Below, in pieces: positions 7,127 through 16,103 of a stretch of 64,000 bases of DNA. The notes under the pieces were generated by a model. It had not been told where the DNA came from. It did no database searches and worked only from the letters and a program-made list of their open reading frames with translations. Both the position numbers and the translations under genes were made by a program. Position 1 is the first letter of the stretch. Every line of letters starts with the position of its first letter. Origin of the DNA: Streptomyces sp. Tu6071 (lineage in GTDB: Bacteria > Actinomycetota > Actinomycetes > Streptomycetales > Streptomycetaceae). The stretch spans positions 2,441,445-2,505,444 of the forward strand of contig NZ_CM001165.1 in NCBI RefSeq assembly GCF_000213055.1, written 5' to 3'.

Positions 7127-9346
7127 TCAGTCCGCCTTTGCGCTGGGGGCGCACTCCTGACCTGCGCAGATCGCGAGGACTTCGGAGCCGAAGCGGCGGA
7201 ACTTCCGCGCGCCGACGCCGGGGATGCGGGAGAGCTCGGCCTCGGTCTCCGGGACGGCCTCGGCGATGGCGACGAGGGTCTTGTCGGTGAAGAGGCAGAA
7301 ATCGGGCTGGCCGAGGTCCTGGGCGCGCTCGCCGCGCCAGTCGCGGAGCCGCTGGTAGACGCCCTCGTCCATGTCGGAGGGGCATGTCTCGCAGCGCATG
7401 AGCTTCATCTCGCCGGCCTCGGTGAGGGTCCGGCCGCAGACCCGGCAGCGGGCCGGGGCGCGTCTGCGCGGCACGGGGCGTTCGCCCGCCCCCCGGTCGG
7501 GCGTGTGCCGTTCGCCGTGCGTGGCCGGGGCGCGGCCGGTGCGGAGCCGGGGGGCGTCGGAGGCCGGGCGGGCGCTGCCCGGGGTGCGGAGGGCGTCGAG
7601 GAAGCGGCTGGGTTTGCGGCCTCCCCAGCCGCCCGGGGTGCGGGAGAGGGACCAGGAGAGGTGGAGGCGGCTGCGGGCGCGGGTGATGCCCACGTAGAAG
7701 AGCCGGCGTTCCTCCTCGACCTGTTCCTCGGTCTGCGCGTAGGTGATGGGGAGCATGCCCTCGGCGAGGCCGACGAGGAAGACGGCGTCCCATTCGAGGC
7801 CCTTGGCGGCGTGGAGGGAGGCGAGGGTGACGCCGTCGACGGTCGGGGCGTGCTGGTTGGCCTGGCGGTCGGCGAGTTCGGCGGCGAGGTCGGTGAGGGC
7901 TGCGCCGGGGCGGGCGCGGGCGAGTTCCTCGGCGAGGCGGACGAGCGCGGCGAGGGACTCCCAGCGCTCGCGGACGGCGCCGGACCCTGCGGGGGGCTGT
8001 GCGGTCCACAGGCGGTGCGAGACGAGGACGCGGCGCAGTTGTGCGGGCAGGGGGGCGTCGAGGTCGAGTGCGGTGTCGTTGGCGCCGCTGTGTGCCGCTG
8101 CGCGGACCGCGCTGAGGGCGGAGCGGATCTCGGGCCGGTCGAAGAACGCCTCGGCGCCGCGCAGCCGGTAGGGGACGCCCGCGTCGCCGAGCGCCTGCTC
8201 GTAGAGGTTGCTCTGGCCGTTCGTACGGAACAGGACGGCGATGTGCGCGGCGGGGACGCCCTCGGCGACGAGGGCGCGGATGCGGTGGGCGACGTCCTCG
8301 GCCTCGGCGACCTCGTCGGCGTACTCGGTGGACTCGGGCACGGGGCCCGGGGGGCGCTGGGCGACGAGTTCGAGGCGCTGGCGGGCGGCGGGGCCGGTGG
8401 CGTGCGAGAGGAGGTTGTTGGCGAGGTGGACGATCTGCGGCGTGGAGCGGTAGTCGCGGACGAGGCGGACGACGGTGGCCCCGGGGTGGCGGGCGGGGAA
8501 GCCGAGGAGGTGCTCGGGGGTCGCGCCGGTGAAGGAGTAGATGGTCTGGCTCGCGTCGCCGACGACGCACACGTCGTCGCGCTCGCCGAGCCACAGGTCG
8601 AGCAGGCGCTGCTGGAGCGGGCTGACGTCCTGGTACTCGTCGACGGTGAAGTGCCGGTACTGGGAGCGGACCTGCTGGGCGATGTCCTCGCGGTCCTGGA
8701 GGATCGCGATGGTGAGGAGCAGGACGTCCTCGAAGTCGATGCGGCCGCTCGCGCGTTTCAGCGCTTCGTACTGGGCGTAGACGCGGGCGGTCTCCAGGGC
8801 CTCGCGGCTCGTGGTGCGGCCCGCGGCGGCGGCGGCCTCGGCGAAGTCGTCGGGGACGGTCTGGGTGGCCTTGGCCCACTCGATGTCGCCGGTGACCTCG
8901 CGCAGCTCGGCGCGGTCCAGGCGCAGTCCGCACGCCTCGGCGGCCTGGACGACGAGCTGGATCTTCCGCTCGACGAGGCGGGGCGGCTCGGCCTGGACGA
9001 CTTTCGGCCAGAAGAACTGGAGCTGGCGCAGGGCGGCGGAGTGGAAGGTGCGGGCCTGGACGCCGTGCGCGCCGAGTTCGCGCAGGCGGCCCCGCATCTC
9101 GCCGGCGGCGCGCTGGGTGAAGGTGACGGCGAGCACGGTGCCCGGCTTGTAGCGCCCGGTGCGGACGCCGTAGGCGATGCGGTGGGTCAGGGCGCGCGTC
9201 TTCCCCGTACCGGCGCCCGCGAGGACGCAGACGGGCCCGGTGAGGGCGAGGGCCACCTCGCGCTGCTCCGGGTCGAGTCCGTGGAGCACGGCGTCGGCGG
9301 ATTCCGGTACCGGTGGGAAGAGGGAGTCCTGCGGTGCTGCTGTCAC
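7127..9346 (-). CDS. uvrD2: UvrD2 superfamily 1 DNA helicase with HRDC domain
   Basis: The 739-aa protein has SF1A motifs: Walker A LAGAGTGKT at 42-50, TFTQRAAGEM, DEYQD, GDASQTIYSF, DYRSTPQIVHLANN and the C-terminal LHAAKGLEWD and LFYVGITRARSRL. A four-cysteine motif (CRVCG and CETC near residues 625-650) and a C-terminal HRDC domain (FCLFTDKTLVAIAEAVPE, IPGVGARKFRRFG) follow. This order defines mycobacterial UvrD2, which is essential there and is joined to whiB7 in the same order. It unwinds DNA 3'-to-5' in repair or replication. The divergent gene is mycoredoxin, in a shared 200-bp promoter region. Confidence 0.95.
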   Translation of the reverse strand: MTAAPQDSLFPPVPESADAVLHGLDPEQREVALALTGPVCVLAGAGTGKTRALTHRIAYGVRTGRYKPGTVLAVTFTQRAAGEMRGRLRELGAHGVQARTFHSAALRQLQFFWPKVVQAEPPRLVERKIQLVVQAAEACGLRLDRAELREVTGDIEWAKATQTVPDDFAEAAAAAGRTTSREALETARVYAQYEALKRASGRIDFEDVLLLTIAILQDREDIAQQVRSQYRHFTVDEYQDVSPLQQRLLDLWLGERDDVCVVGDASQTIYSFTGATPEHLLGFPARHPGATVVRLVRDYRSTPQIVHLANNLLSHATGPAARQRLELVAQRPPGPVPESTEYADEVAEAEDVAHRIRALVAEGVPAAHIAVLFRTNGQSNLYEQALGDAGVPYRLRGAEAFFDRPEIRSALSAVRAAAHSGANDTALDLDAPLPAQLRRVLVSHRLWTAQPPAGSGAVRERWESLAALVRLAEELARARPGAALTDLAAELADRQANQHAPTVDGVTLASLHAAKGLEWDAVFLVGLAEGMLPITYAQTEEQVEEERRLFYVGITRARSRLHLSWSLSRTPGGWGGRKPSRFLDALRTPGSARPASDAPRLRTGRAPATHGERHTPDRGAGERPVPRRRAPARCRVCGRTLTEAGEMKLMRCETCPSDMDEGVYQRLRDWRGERAQDLGQPDFCLFTDKTLVAIAEAVPETEAELSRIPGVGARKFRRFGSEVLAICAGQECAPSAKAD

Positions 9347-9442
9347 TCCGCCATGCTCTCAGGTCGGCGGTGGGGCGCGGCGGGGGTTGTCCACAGGGGG
9401 CGCTCGTGGTCGTACGACCACATGATCGGCGGCCGGGGTGCG

Positions 9443-9468
9443 GGAATGGTCGGCGCGTGCCTTACGTT
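9443..9468 (+). promoter_or_regulatory. Sigma-R-type promoter of the mycoredoxin gene
   Basis: GGAAT (9443-9447), exactly 18 bp, then GTT (9466-9468) matches the Streptomyces sigma-R consensus GGAAT-N18/19-GTT. It lies 78 bp before the mycoredoxin start, consistent with induction by thiol oxidation. Confidence 0.85.
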
Positions 9469-9546
9469 CTGCAAGTGCGCGACGTACGGAGAACGCGTCG
9501 CGGCGGGCCCCCGGGGTCCGCAGAGGGGCGAAGGAGTACGAGGAAC

Positions 9547-9801
9547 ATGCCGGGCACTGTGACGATGTACAGCACGACCTGGTGCGGTTACTGCCGCCGG
9601 CTGAAGGGCCAGCTGGACCGCGAGGGCATCGCTTACGAGGAGATCAACATCGAGCAGGACCCGGCCTCGGCCGAGTTCGTCGAGAAGGTCAACGACGGCA
9701 ACCAGGTGGTCCCGACCGTCCTGGTGAAGGCCGAGACGGGCACCGAGGCGGTCATGACCAACCCCTCGCTCGCCCAGGTCAAGCTGGCCCTGCAGGGCTG
9801 A
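9547..9801 (+). CDS. mrx: Mycoredoxin (glutaredoxin-like thiol reductase)
   Basis: The 84-aa thioredoxin-fold protein has the active-site CGYC (residues 13-16, TTWCGYC), the cis-proline segment VVPTVLV and the C-terminal helix typical of mycoredoxin-1. In actinobacteria this enzyme reduces mixed disulfides with mycothiol. The start at 9547 follows GAAGGAGTACGAGGAAC. It lies between uvrD2 and nudC as in mycobacteria. A sigma-R promoter precedes it and a strong stem-loop follows. No anomalies. Confidence 0.93.
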   Translation: MPGTVTMYSTTWCGYCRRLKGQLDREGIAYEEINIEQDPASAEFVEKVNDGNQVVPTVLVKAETGTEAVMTNPSLAQVKLALQG

Positions 9802-9824
9802 GCGAGGCCACCAGCGCGTACGGA

Positions 9825-9856
9825 GGGCCCCGCCCGGAGAGATCCGGACGGGGCCC
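9825..9856. terminator. Stem-loop terminator between mrx and nudC
   Basis: GGGCCCCGCCCGGA pairs with TCCGGACGGGGCCC (one mismatch) around GAGA, 23 bp after the mrx stop. It can serve both convergent genes. After it, to 10001, short direct repeats of CCGTACCGG occur but no gene. Confidence 0.8.
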
Positions 9857-10001
9857 TTCGTCCTGTCCGGGGCCCGTGCTTGGAGGGGTCCGTACCGGCC
9901 TTGGAGGGTCCGTACCGGCGGCCCGCACGGGGGGCCCGTACCGGCACCCCGCTCCCGCGCACCCCGCCCCCGCACCCCCGCCCGTGGCCGAAAACCGCCT
10001 C

Positions 10002-10991
10002 TCACACCGGCTTCGGCAGTGGCTTCCCGTACCACAGCTCGATGAGCCGGGCCGCGATCGAGACGCCGTAGGGCGGCAGGACCTTGCCCGCCTCCATGGC
10101 CTCGCGCAGTTCCTCGCGCGAGAACCAGCGTGCCTCCTCGATCTCCTCGCCGTCGACGGTGATCTCCGCCGACGTGGCCTGTGCGAGGAAGCCGAGCATG
10201 AGGCTGGAGGGGAAGGGCCAGGGCTGGCTGGCCACGTACTCGACGTGCCCGATCGGGATGCCCGCCTCCTCGTGCACCTCGCGGCGCACGGCGGCCTCTA
10301 TCGTCTCGCCCGGTTCCACGAAGCCCGCGAGGGTCGAGAAGCGGCCCTCGGGCCAGTGGACCTGGCGGCCGAGGAGCGCGCGGTCCTCCTCGTCGGTGAC
10401 GAGCATGATGACGGCCGGGTCGGTGCGCGGGTAGTGCTCGGCGCCGCACGCCGGGCAGCGGCGGATATGCCCGGCCGCCGCGATCGAGGTGCGTTCGCCG
10501 CAGCGGGAGCAGAAGCGGTGCATGCGCTGCCAGTTCTCCAGCGCCACGGCGTGCACCATGAGCCCGGCCTCGCGCGGTGACAGGAGCATCCCGGCCTCGC
10601 GCAGTCCGGCGGCGCGCGCGGACTGGTCGATGGGGCCGGGGAGGCTGTCCTTCTGGAGCGCGAAGTAGCTCACGCCGTCCTCGTCGGTGCCGAGGAAGTA
10701 GCGGTGCGACTCGGTGAGCGGGGCCTCGAAGCTCGGGGTCGTCACCAGTTCGGTCACCCCCGCCTCATTCTCGTCGATGAGGACCTGCCCGCCGGAGACG
10801 ACGAAGACCCGGGTACGGGGGTGGCTCCAGGCGGCGGCGAGCCACGCCTCGTCGAGACGGTGGTGCGCGGCGCGGTCGATGCCATGGGGTGCGGTGAGCG
10901 GGATGGGCCGCCCGGCGAGGTCGTGCCCGGTGCCGTTCGGGGTGCCGTGCTCGGTGCCGTGCTCAGTGGTCTGGTCGTTCCGGGTGGTCAC
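10002..10991 (-). CDS. nudC: NudC, NAD(+) diphosphatase/NAD-cap hydrolase
   Basis: The 329-aa protein has the NudC layout: an N-terminal domain, a four-cysteine zinc ribbon (CSRCG and CPACG near residues 160-180), the Nudix box GFVEPGETIEAAVRREVHEE and the family-specific SQPWPFPSSLMLGF loop. NudC hydrolyses NADH/NAD and removes NAD caps from RNA. The first 25 residues hold a small His-Gly-Thr repeat (HGTEHGT) and vary among relatives. It is 61 bp downstream of the M20 dipeptidase on the same strand, so the two may be co-transcribed. In mycobacteria nudC lies in the same uvrD2-mrx-nudC order. Confidence 0.95.
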   Translation of the reverse strand: MTTRNDQTTEHGTEHGTPNGTGHDLAGRPIPLTAPHGIDRAAHHRLDEAWLAAAWSHPRTRVFVVSGGQVLIDENEAGVTELVTTPSFEAPLTESHRYFLGTDEDGVSYFALQKDSLPGPIDQSARAAGLREAGMLLSPREAGLMVHAVALENWQRMHRFCSRCGERTSIAAAGHIRRCPACGAEHYPRTDPAVIMLVTDEEDRALLGRQVHWPEGRFSTLAGFVEPGETIEAAVRREVHEEAGIPIGHVEYVASQPWPFPSSLMLGFLAQATSAEITVDGEEIEEARWFSREELREAMEAGKVLPPYGVSIAARLIELWYGKPLPKPV

Positions 10992-11052
10992 GGGTGCTTC
11001 CCACTCCCCCTAGGGTGCGTCGTCGGTGGTGGTGCCGCTGCTGCTGTTCTTC

Positions 11053-12474
11053 TCAGTGTGCCTCGCGCGATCGGGACGCGAGTCCTGCCCACAGGTGCGC
11101 GGTCGCCTCGGCGCCCTTGAGGAGGAGGCCGAGTTCGACCTTCTCGTTGGGGGCGTGCCAGCCGTCCGAGGGGACGGAGATGCCGAGGAAGAGTACGGGC
11201 GCCCCGGTGACGTCGGCGAGGTCGGCGGCGGGTCCCGAGCCGCCCTCGCGGGTGAGCCGCACGGGCTGTTCGAAGGCCGTCTCCATGGCCGCGACGACGG
11301 CCGCGAGCGCGGGGTGGCCGAGCGGCGTGAGGCAGGGCCTGGTGGCGCCGCCGAAGGTGAGTTCGGCGCGGATGCCGGCCGGGACGCGGGCCTCGACGAA
11401 GGCGCGTACCGCCTGCTCGACGGCGGCGGGGTCCTGCCGGTCGACGAGGCGGAAGGTGAGCTTCGCGAAGGCCGACGACGGGATGATCGTCTTGCTGCCC
11501 TCGCCCTGGTAGCCGCCGCCGATGCCGTTGACCTCGGCGGTCGGGCGGGCCCAGATCCGCTCGAGGGTGGTGTGACCGGATTCACCGGCGGTGGCGTGCG
11601 AGAAGGCGGTGCGCAGCCAGGCGTCCTCGTCGAAGGGCAGCTCGGCGAAGAGGGCGCGTTCGCGCGCGGAGAGGGGTGCCACGCCCTCGTAGAAGCCGGG
11701 GACGGCGACGTGCCCGTCCTCGTCGTGGAGCGCGGCGACGATGCGGGCGAGGACGGTCGCCGGGTTGGGGACGGCGCCGCCGAAGGAGCCGGAGTGGATG
11801 TCCTGGCCGGGGCCGTGCAGGACGAGTTCCCCGTCGACGAGGCCGCGCATCCCGGTGCAGACGGTGGGGGTGTCCTCGTTCCACATGCCGGTGTCCGAGA
11901 CGAGGACGGTGTCGGCGGTGAGGCGGGCGGCGCGCTCCTCGATGAGGGCGCGGAAGTGCGGGGAGCCGGATTCCTCCTCGCCCTCGACGAGGAACTTGAG
12001 GTGCACGGCGGGGCTCGTGCGGCCGGTCGCGGCGAGGTGGGCGCGCAGGCCGAGGGTGTGGAAGAAGACCTGGCCCTTGTCGTCGGCCGCGCCGCGCGCG
12101 TAGAGGCGGCCTTCGCGGGTCTCGGGGGCGAAGGGCTCGGAGTGCCAGCCGTCGGCGCGCGCGGCGGGCTGCACGTCGTGGTGCCCGTAGACGAGGACGG
12201 TGGGGGCGTCCGGCTCCTCGGCGGGCCAGTCGGCGAAGACGGCGGGGGCGCCGGGGGTCTCCCAGATCTCGACGGTCGGGAAGCCGGTGGCGCGCAGTTG
12301 GGCGGCGAGCCACTCGGCGCTGCGGCGGACGTCGGCGGCGTGTTCGGGCTGGGCGGACACGGAGGGGATGCGCAGCCAGGCGGCGAGGTCGTCGAGGAAG
12401 GCGGCGCGGTGCGCGGTGACGTGGGCGCGGACGGCGCCGACCGCGTCGTCGGCCCCGCTGGGGGTGGTGCTCAT
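11053..12474 (-). CDS. M20 family dipeptidase/metallopeptidase
   Basis: The 473-aa protein has M20 metal ligands and motifs: YGHHDVQPA, RGAADDKGQV (bridging aspartate), LVEGEEESGSPHF (catalytic and ligand glutamates), VLVSDTGMW and the C-terminal histidine in SDGWHAPNE, with an internal dimerisation domain. It is the cytosolic CNDP-like dipeptidase type. The ATG at 12474 is preferred because upstream residues are unconserved and it is followed by STTPSGADDAVGA. It is placed between nudC and adnB, where mycobacteria carry a potassium channel gene instead (from memory), so this is a lineage-specific insertion. It lies 11 bp from adnB and is probably in its transcript. Confidence 0.92.
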   Translation of the reverse strand: MSTTPSGADDAVGAVRAHVTAHRAAFLDDLAAWLRIPSVSAQPEHAADVRRSAEWLAAQLRATGFPTVEIWETPGAPAVFADWPAEEPDAPTVLVYGHHDVQPAARADGWHSEPFAPETREGRLYARGAADDKGQVFFHTLGLRAHLAATGRTSPAVHLKFLVEGEEESGSPHFRALIEERAARLTADTVLVSDTGMWNEDTPTVCTGMRGLVDGELVLHGPGQDIHSGSFGGAVPNPATVLARIVAALHDEDGHVAVPGFYEGVAPLSARERALFAELPFDEDAWLRTAFSHATAGESGHTTLERIWARPTAEVNGIGGGYQGEGSKTIIPSSAFAKLTFRLVDRQDPAAVEQAVRAFVEARVPAGIRAELTFGGATRPCLTPLGHPALAAVVAAMETAFEQPVRLTREGGSGPAADLADVTGAPVLFLGISVPSDGWHAPNEKVELGLLLKGAEATAHLWAGLASRSREAH

Positions 12475-12484
12475 GGTCCCGACC

Positions 12485-15400
12485 TTATCCGCCTGACGGG
12501 TGAGCGGCACGGGGCCCCGGGGGCGCGGGAGCGGGCCCGGGACTCGTCGCGTCCTCCGCGGCGAAGAGGCGTTCCAGCTCCGCCCGTCCGGGGAGCCTGC
12601 CCGGCCGTACGGCCTCGCCGGCGCGCACGAAGACGAAGGTCGCCGCGATCTCCTCGGGGTCGATGCCGTGGCGTTCGGCCCAGGCGAGGCGGTAGACGGC
12701 GAGCTGGAGGGGGTCGGCGCGGGTCCGGTCGCGGCCGGTCTTCCAGTCGACGATCTCGTAGCGGCGCCGCCCGTCCTCGTCGCTCGCGTAGACGGCGTCG
12801 ATCCGGCCGCGCACGACGCGCCCCGCGAGGCTGAGCTGGAAGGGGACCTCGACGCGGTGGGCGGGGCGGTGCGCGTAGGCGGTGCGCTCGAACGCCTCCT
12901 TCAGCTCTTCGAGGTCGAGGTCGTCGCTTATCTCGGCGTCCTCGCGGGCCTCGGTGTCGCCCTCGTCGGCGAGCGGGAGGTGCGGCTGTTCGTGCCCGGC
13001 GGTGAGGCGGCGTTCCAGCCAGGCGTGGAAGCGGGCGCCCCGGCGCGCGGCCGGTTTCGGGGCCTGGGGCAGCGGGCGCGCGAGGTCGCGGGCGAGGCCG
13101 TCGGGGTCCTCGGCGAGGCGGAGGACCTGCGTCGCGGTGAGCGAGGGGGGCAGCGGCACCTCGCGCACGGAGGCGGCGGCCCGGCGCAGCTCGCCTTCGA
13201 GCGCGTCGAGGTCCCGGTCCCAGGAGTCGAGGAGCCGCGACTCCTCGGGGGTGAGGTCGTCGCCGTGGGCGGCGGGGGCGGGGACACGGGGCGGGGCGTC
13301 GCTCCCGTACGGGTCCGGGCCGCCCTCGTACGCGTCCGGGCCGCCCTCGTACGGGTCCGGCTCCTCCTCGTACGGGTCGGGGGCCTCGTCGCCCGGCTCC
13401 GGCCGCGGTTCCGGTTCGTCCTCGGGTTCCGGGGGCCACTCCGGGTCGTACGGGTCCTCCGGCGGCTCCTCGGTCGTGGCCGTCGCCCGCCGGGACTGGA
13501 GCAGCCCGAGGTGGTGCTCGACGCGGGCGGCGGCCTCGCGGCGGCGGGCGTGGGCGCCGGGGTCGAGCGGGAGGGGCCACGGGAGGGGGTCGCTCTGTCG
13601 CAGGGCGGGGTTCTCGTCCTCGGGGCCGGGCGGCTCGGCCCACCGCTCGATCTCGCCGTGGCCGCGTACGCAGTGGTCGTGGAGGGCGGTGAGGAAGGCG
13701 GAGGGGCCGCGCGGGCGCTTCTGCTCGGGGCCCCACCAGTGGCCCGAGCCGAGGAGGAGCGAGCGGGGGCGCGTGAACGTCACGTAGCCGAGGCGCAGTT
13801 CCTCCGTCGCCTGGTGAACGCGCATACCGTCCTGGAACGCCTTCAGGCCCTTCGCGGTCCACTCGGGGACGTCGGGGAGGGTCGCCGCGTCACCGCGCAG
13901 CGGGTGCGGCAGGACGCTCGCGCGCGCGGTGAACTTCTCGCGGCCCCGGTCGCTCGGGAACTGCTTCGCCACGAGTCCCGGCACGGCGACGACGTCCCAC
14001 TCCAGGCCCTTGGCCTTGTGCGCGGTGAGGACCTTGACGGTGTTCTCGCCGCCGGGGAGGGCGTTGTCGAGGCCCTTCTCGTACTGCTCGGCGGTGCGCA
14101 GGTAGCCGAGGAAGGCGAGGAGCGAGGCGGCGGGCTCGGTCGCGGCGAAGGAGGCGGCGATGTCGAGGAACTGGCCGAGGGTCTCGCGGCGGCGCGCGGC
14201 GAGGGCGTTCGGCGAGGCGGAGAGTTCGACGTCGAGCCCGGTGACGGCGAGGACGCGGTGCAGGACGTCCATGAGCGGGTCGGCGAGGGCGCGGCGCAGT
14301 TCGCGCAGCTCGCGCCCGAGGCGGGCGAGGCGGGCGCGGGCCCCGGCGGAGAAGGGCAGTCCGTCCGCGGCGTCGGGTCCGCCCTCGACGAAGGTGTCGA
14401 CGGCGTCGGCGAGCGAGACGATCTCGGCGGGGTCGACGCCCTCGACGGCGGCGGCGAGCCTGCGGTCCGGGTCGTCCTCGCCGGAGCGGCCCCCGGCGAG
14501 GAGGCGGGCGCGGCGGCCGAGGAGGGCGAGGTCGCGGGCGCCGATCCGCCAGCGGGGGCCGGTGAGGAGCCGGACGAGCGAGGAGTTCGCGCCCGGGTCC
14601 TGGAGGACTTCGCACACCGCGCGCAGGTCGGCGATCTCGGGGAGGTGGAGGAGCCCGGAGAGGCCGACGACCTCGACGGGTATCTCGCGGGCGACCAGCG
14701 CGGCCTGGATGCGGGCGAAGTCCCCGGCCGTGCGGCACAGGACGGCGATCTCGCCGGGGCTCGTCCCGGTGCGGACGTAGTGGGCGATGCTGTCCGCGAG
14801 CCAGTCGATCTCCTCGGCGTGCGTGGGGAGCAGGGCGCAGCGCACGAAGCCGTCGGCCGCCTTCCCGGCGGGCGCGTGCAGGGCCTCGACGCCGTCGTGG
14901 AGGGCGCGGAGCGGTGCGGCGAGGTCGTTGGCGAGGGCGAGGAGCCGGCCGCCGGAGCGGCGGTTCTCGCTGAGGGACTGGCGGCGGGCGGGGGTGCCGT
15001 CGGGGTGCGGGAAGTGGCGCGGGAAGTCGTCCAGGTTGGCGACGGAGGCGCCGCGCCAGCCGTAGATCGCCTGGCAGGGGTCGCCTACGGCGGTCACGGG
15101 GTGGCCCGTGCCGCCGCCGAAGAGCGCGGAGAGCAGGACGCGCTGGGCGACGGAGGTGTCCTGGTACTCGTCGAGGAGGACGACGCGGTACTGGGCGCGC
15201 AGCGCCTCGCCGACCTCGGGGTGCTCGCGGGCGAGGCGGGCGGAGAGGGCGAGCTGGTCGCCGAAGTCGATGAGGTCGCGGGAGCGTTTCGCGGCGCGGT
15301 AGCGGCCGGTCAGCTCGGTGAGGGCGAGGCGGGCGGCGGCGGCCTCGGGGACCTTGCGGAGCTGGTCGTTGCTGAGCCTGGCCTCGGCGAGGGTGCGCAG

Positions 15401-15979
15401 GAGGTCCTCGTCGTAGCGGCTCAGGGCGGCGGGGTCCACGAGGTGCTCGGAGAGTTCGCCGTCGAGCGAGAGCAGGTCGCTGACGAGGTCGGAGAAGCCG
15501 CGCGTGAGCGCCGGGTACGGGCCGGGGGCCTCGCGCAGGACGCGGGCGGCGAGCTGGAAGCGGCTCGCGTCCGCGAGGAGCCGCGAGCCGGGCTCCAGGC
15601 CGAGGCGGAGTCCGTGGTCGTCGAGGAGGCGGCCCGCGAAGGAGTGGTACGTGGAGATGAGCGGCTCGCCGGGGGGTTCGGCACCGGGCGCGGGCGGGGC
15701 GCCGGGGTCGCTGATCCCGGCCCGTACGAGGGAGCGGCGGACGCGTTCGGCCAGCTCGGCGGCGGCCTTGTTGGTGAAGGTGAGACCGAGGACCTGCTCG
15801 GGGGCGACCGTGCCCGTACCGACCAGCCAGACGACGCGGGCGGCCATCACCGTCGTCTTGCCCGAGCCCGCACCGGCCACGATGACGTGCGGGGCGGGGG
15901 GCGCGGTGACGCACGCGAGTTGCTCGGGGGTGAAGGGGATGCCGAGCAGATCGCTGAGCTGGGCGGGGTGGGTGAGCAC
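12485..15979 (-). CDS. adnB: AdnB subunit of the AdnAB helicase-nuclease
   Basis: The 1164-aa protein (GTG start VLTHPAQLSDLLG) has a UvrD-like motor (Walker A AGAGSGKTT at 35-43, DEYQDTS, GDPCQAIYGWRGAS, LTAHKAKGLEWD) and a C-terminal RecB-like PD-(D/E)xK nuclease (ARFHAWLERRL, RGRIDAVY, EIVDWKTGRDR, LQLAVYRLAWA). AdnAB resects DNA double-strand breaks in actinobacteria in place of RecBCD. Between motor and nuclease is a long acidic Pro/Asp/Glu linker with DPYEGGP-type repeats, coded by a 21-bp DNA repeat near 13300-13475. It follows adnA on the same strand after a 124-bp gap that holds a dispersed repeat. Confidence 0.95.
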   Translation of the reverse strand: MLTHPAQLSDLLGIPFTPEQLACVTAPPAPHVIVAGAGSGKTTVMAARVVWLVGTGTVAPEQVLGLTFTNKAAAELAERVRRSLVRAGISDPGAPPAPGAEPPGEPLISTYHSFAGRLLDDHGLRLGLEPGSRLLADASRFQLAARVLREAPGPYPALTRGFSDLVSDLLSLDGELSEHLVDPAALSRYDEDLLRTLAEARLSNDQLRKVPEAAAARLALTELTGRYRAAKRSRDLIDFGDQLALSARLAREHPEVGEALRAQYRVVLLDEYQDTSVAQRVLLSALFGGGTGHPVTAVGDPCQAIYGWRGASVANLDDFPRHFPHPDGTPARRQSLSENRRSGGRLLALANDLAAPLRALHDGVEALHAPAGKAADGFVRCALLPTHAEEIDWLADSIAHYVRTGTSPGEIAVLCRTAGDFARIQAALVAREIPVEVVGLSGLLHLPEIADLRAVCEVLQDPGANSSLVRLLTGPRWRIGARDLALLGRRARLLAGGRSGEDDPDRRLAAAVEGVDPAEIVSLADAVDTFVEGGPDAADGLPFSAGARARLARLGRELRELRRALADPLMDVLHRVLAVTGLDVELSASPNALAARRRETLGQFLDIAASFAATEPAASLLAFLGYLRTAEQYEKGLDNALPGGENTVKVLTAHKAKGLEWDVVAVPGLVAKQFPSDRGREKFTARASVLPHPLRGDAATLPDVPEWTAKGLKAFQDGMRVHQATEELRLGYVTFTRPRSLLLGSGHWWGPEQKRPRGPSAFLTALHDHCVRGHGEIERWAEPPGPEDENPALRQSDPLPWPLPLDPGAHARRREAAARVEHHLGLLQSRRATATTEEPPEDPYDPEWPPEPEDEPEPRPEPGDEAPDPYEEEPDPYEGGPDAYEGGPDPYGSDAPPRVPAPAAHGDDLTPEESRLLDSWDRDLDALEGELRRAAASVREVPLPPSLTATQVLRLAEDPDGLARDLARPLPQAPKPAARRGARFHAWLERRLTAGHEQPHLPLADEGDTEAREDAEISDDLDLEELKEAFERTAYAHRPAHRVEVPFQLSLAGRVVRGRIDAVYASDEDGRRRYEIVDWKTGRDRTRADPLQLAVYRLAWAERHGIDPEEIAATFVFVRAGEAVRPGRLPGRAELERLFAAEDATSPGPAPAPPGPRAAHPSGG

Positions 15980-16040
15980 GGATCGAAGCGTACGGGGAGG
16001 GGGTGACAGTGGGGGAATGCGGCCGTTGCGCCGGGTTTCC

Positions 16041-16087
16041 GGGGCTCCGCCCCGGGCCCCGCTCCTCAAGCGCCGGAGAGGCTTGAA
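16041..16087 (+). repeat. Dispersed palindromic repeat, copy 1 (between adnA and adnB)
   Basis: GGGGCTCCGCCCC, then GCTCCTCAAGCGCCGGAG and AGGCTTGAA; a near copy lies at 26630-26674. Two small stems (GGGGC/GCCCC and CTCC/GGAG) are possible. I recognise this as a common Streptomyces intergenic repeat. It separates adnA from adnB. Confidence 0.75.
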
Positions 16088-16103
16088 TTCGGGCGGGCGT
16101 GGG

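Noticed and set aside
7079..9562. A long plus-strand frame opposite uvrD2
   Set aside because: Shadow of uvrD2; only the last 85 codons region (in another start) is the true mrx gene at 9547-9801.
12500..16006. A 1168-aa plus-strand frame opposite adnB, and a 1447-aa plus-strand frame from 15504 to 19847 opposite adnA
   Set aside because: High-GC antisense frames; adnA and adnB have full motif sets on the minus strand.
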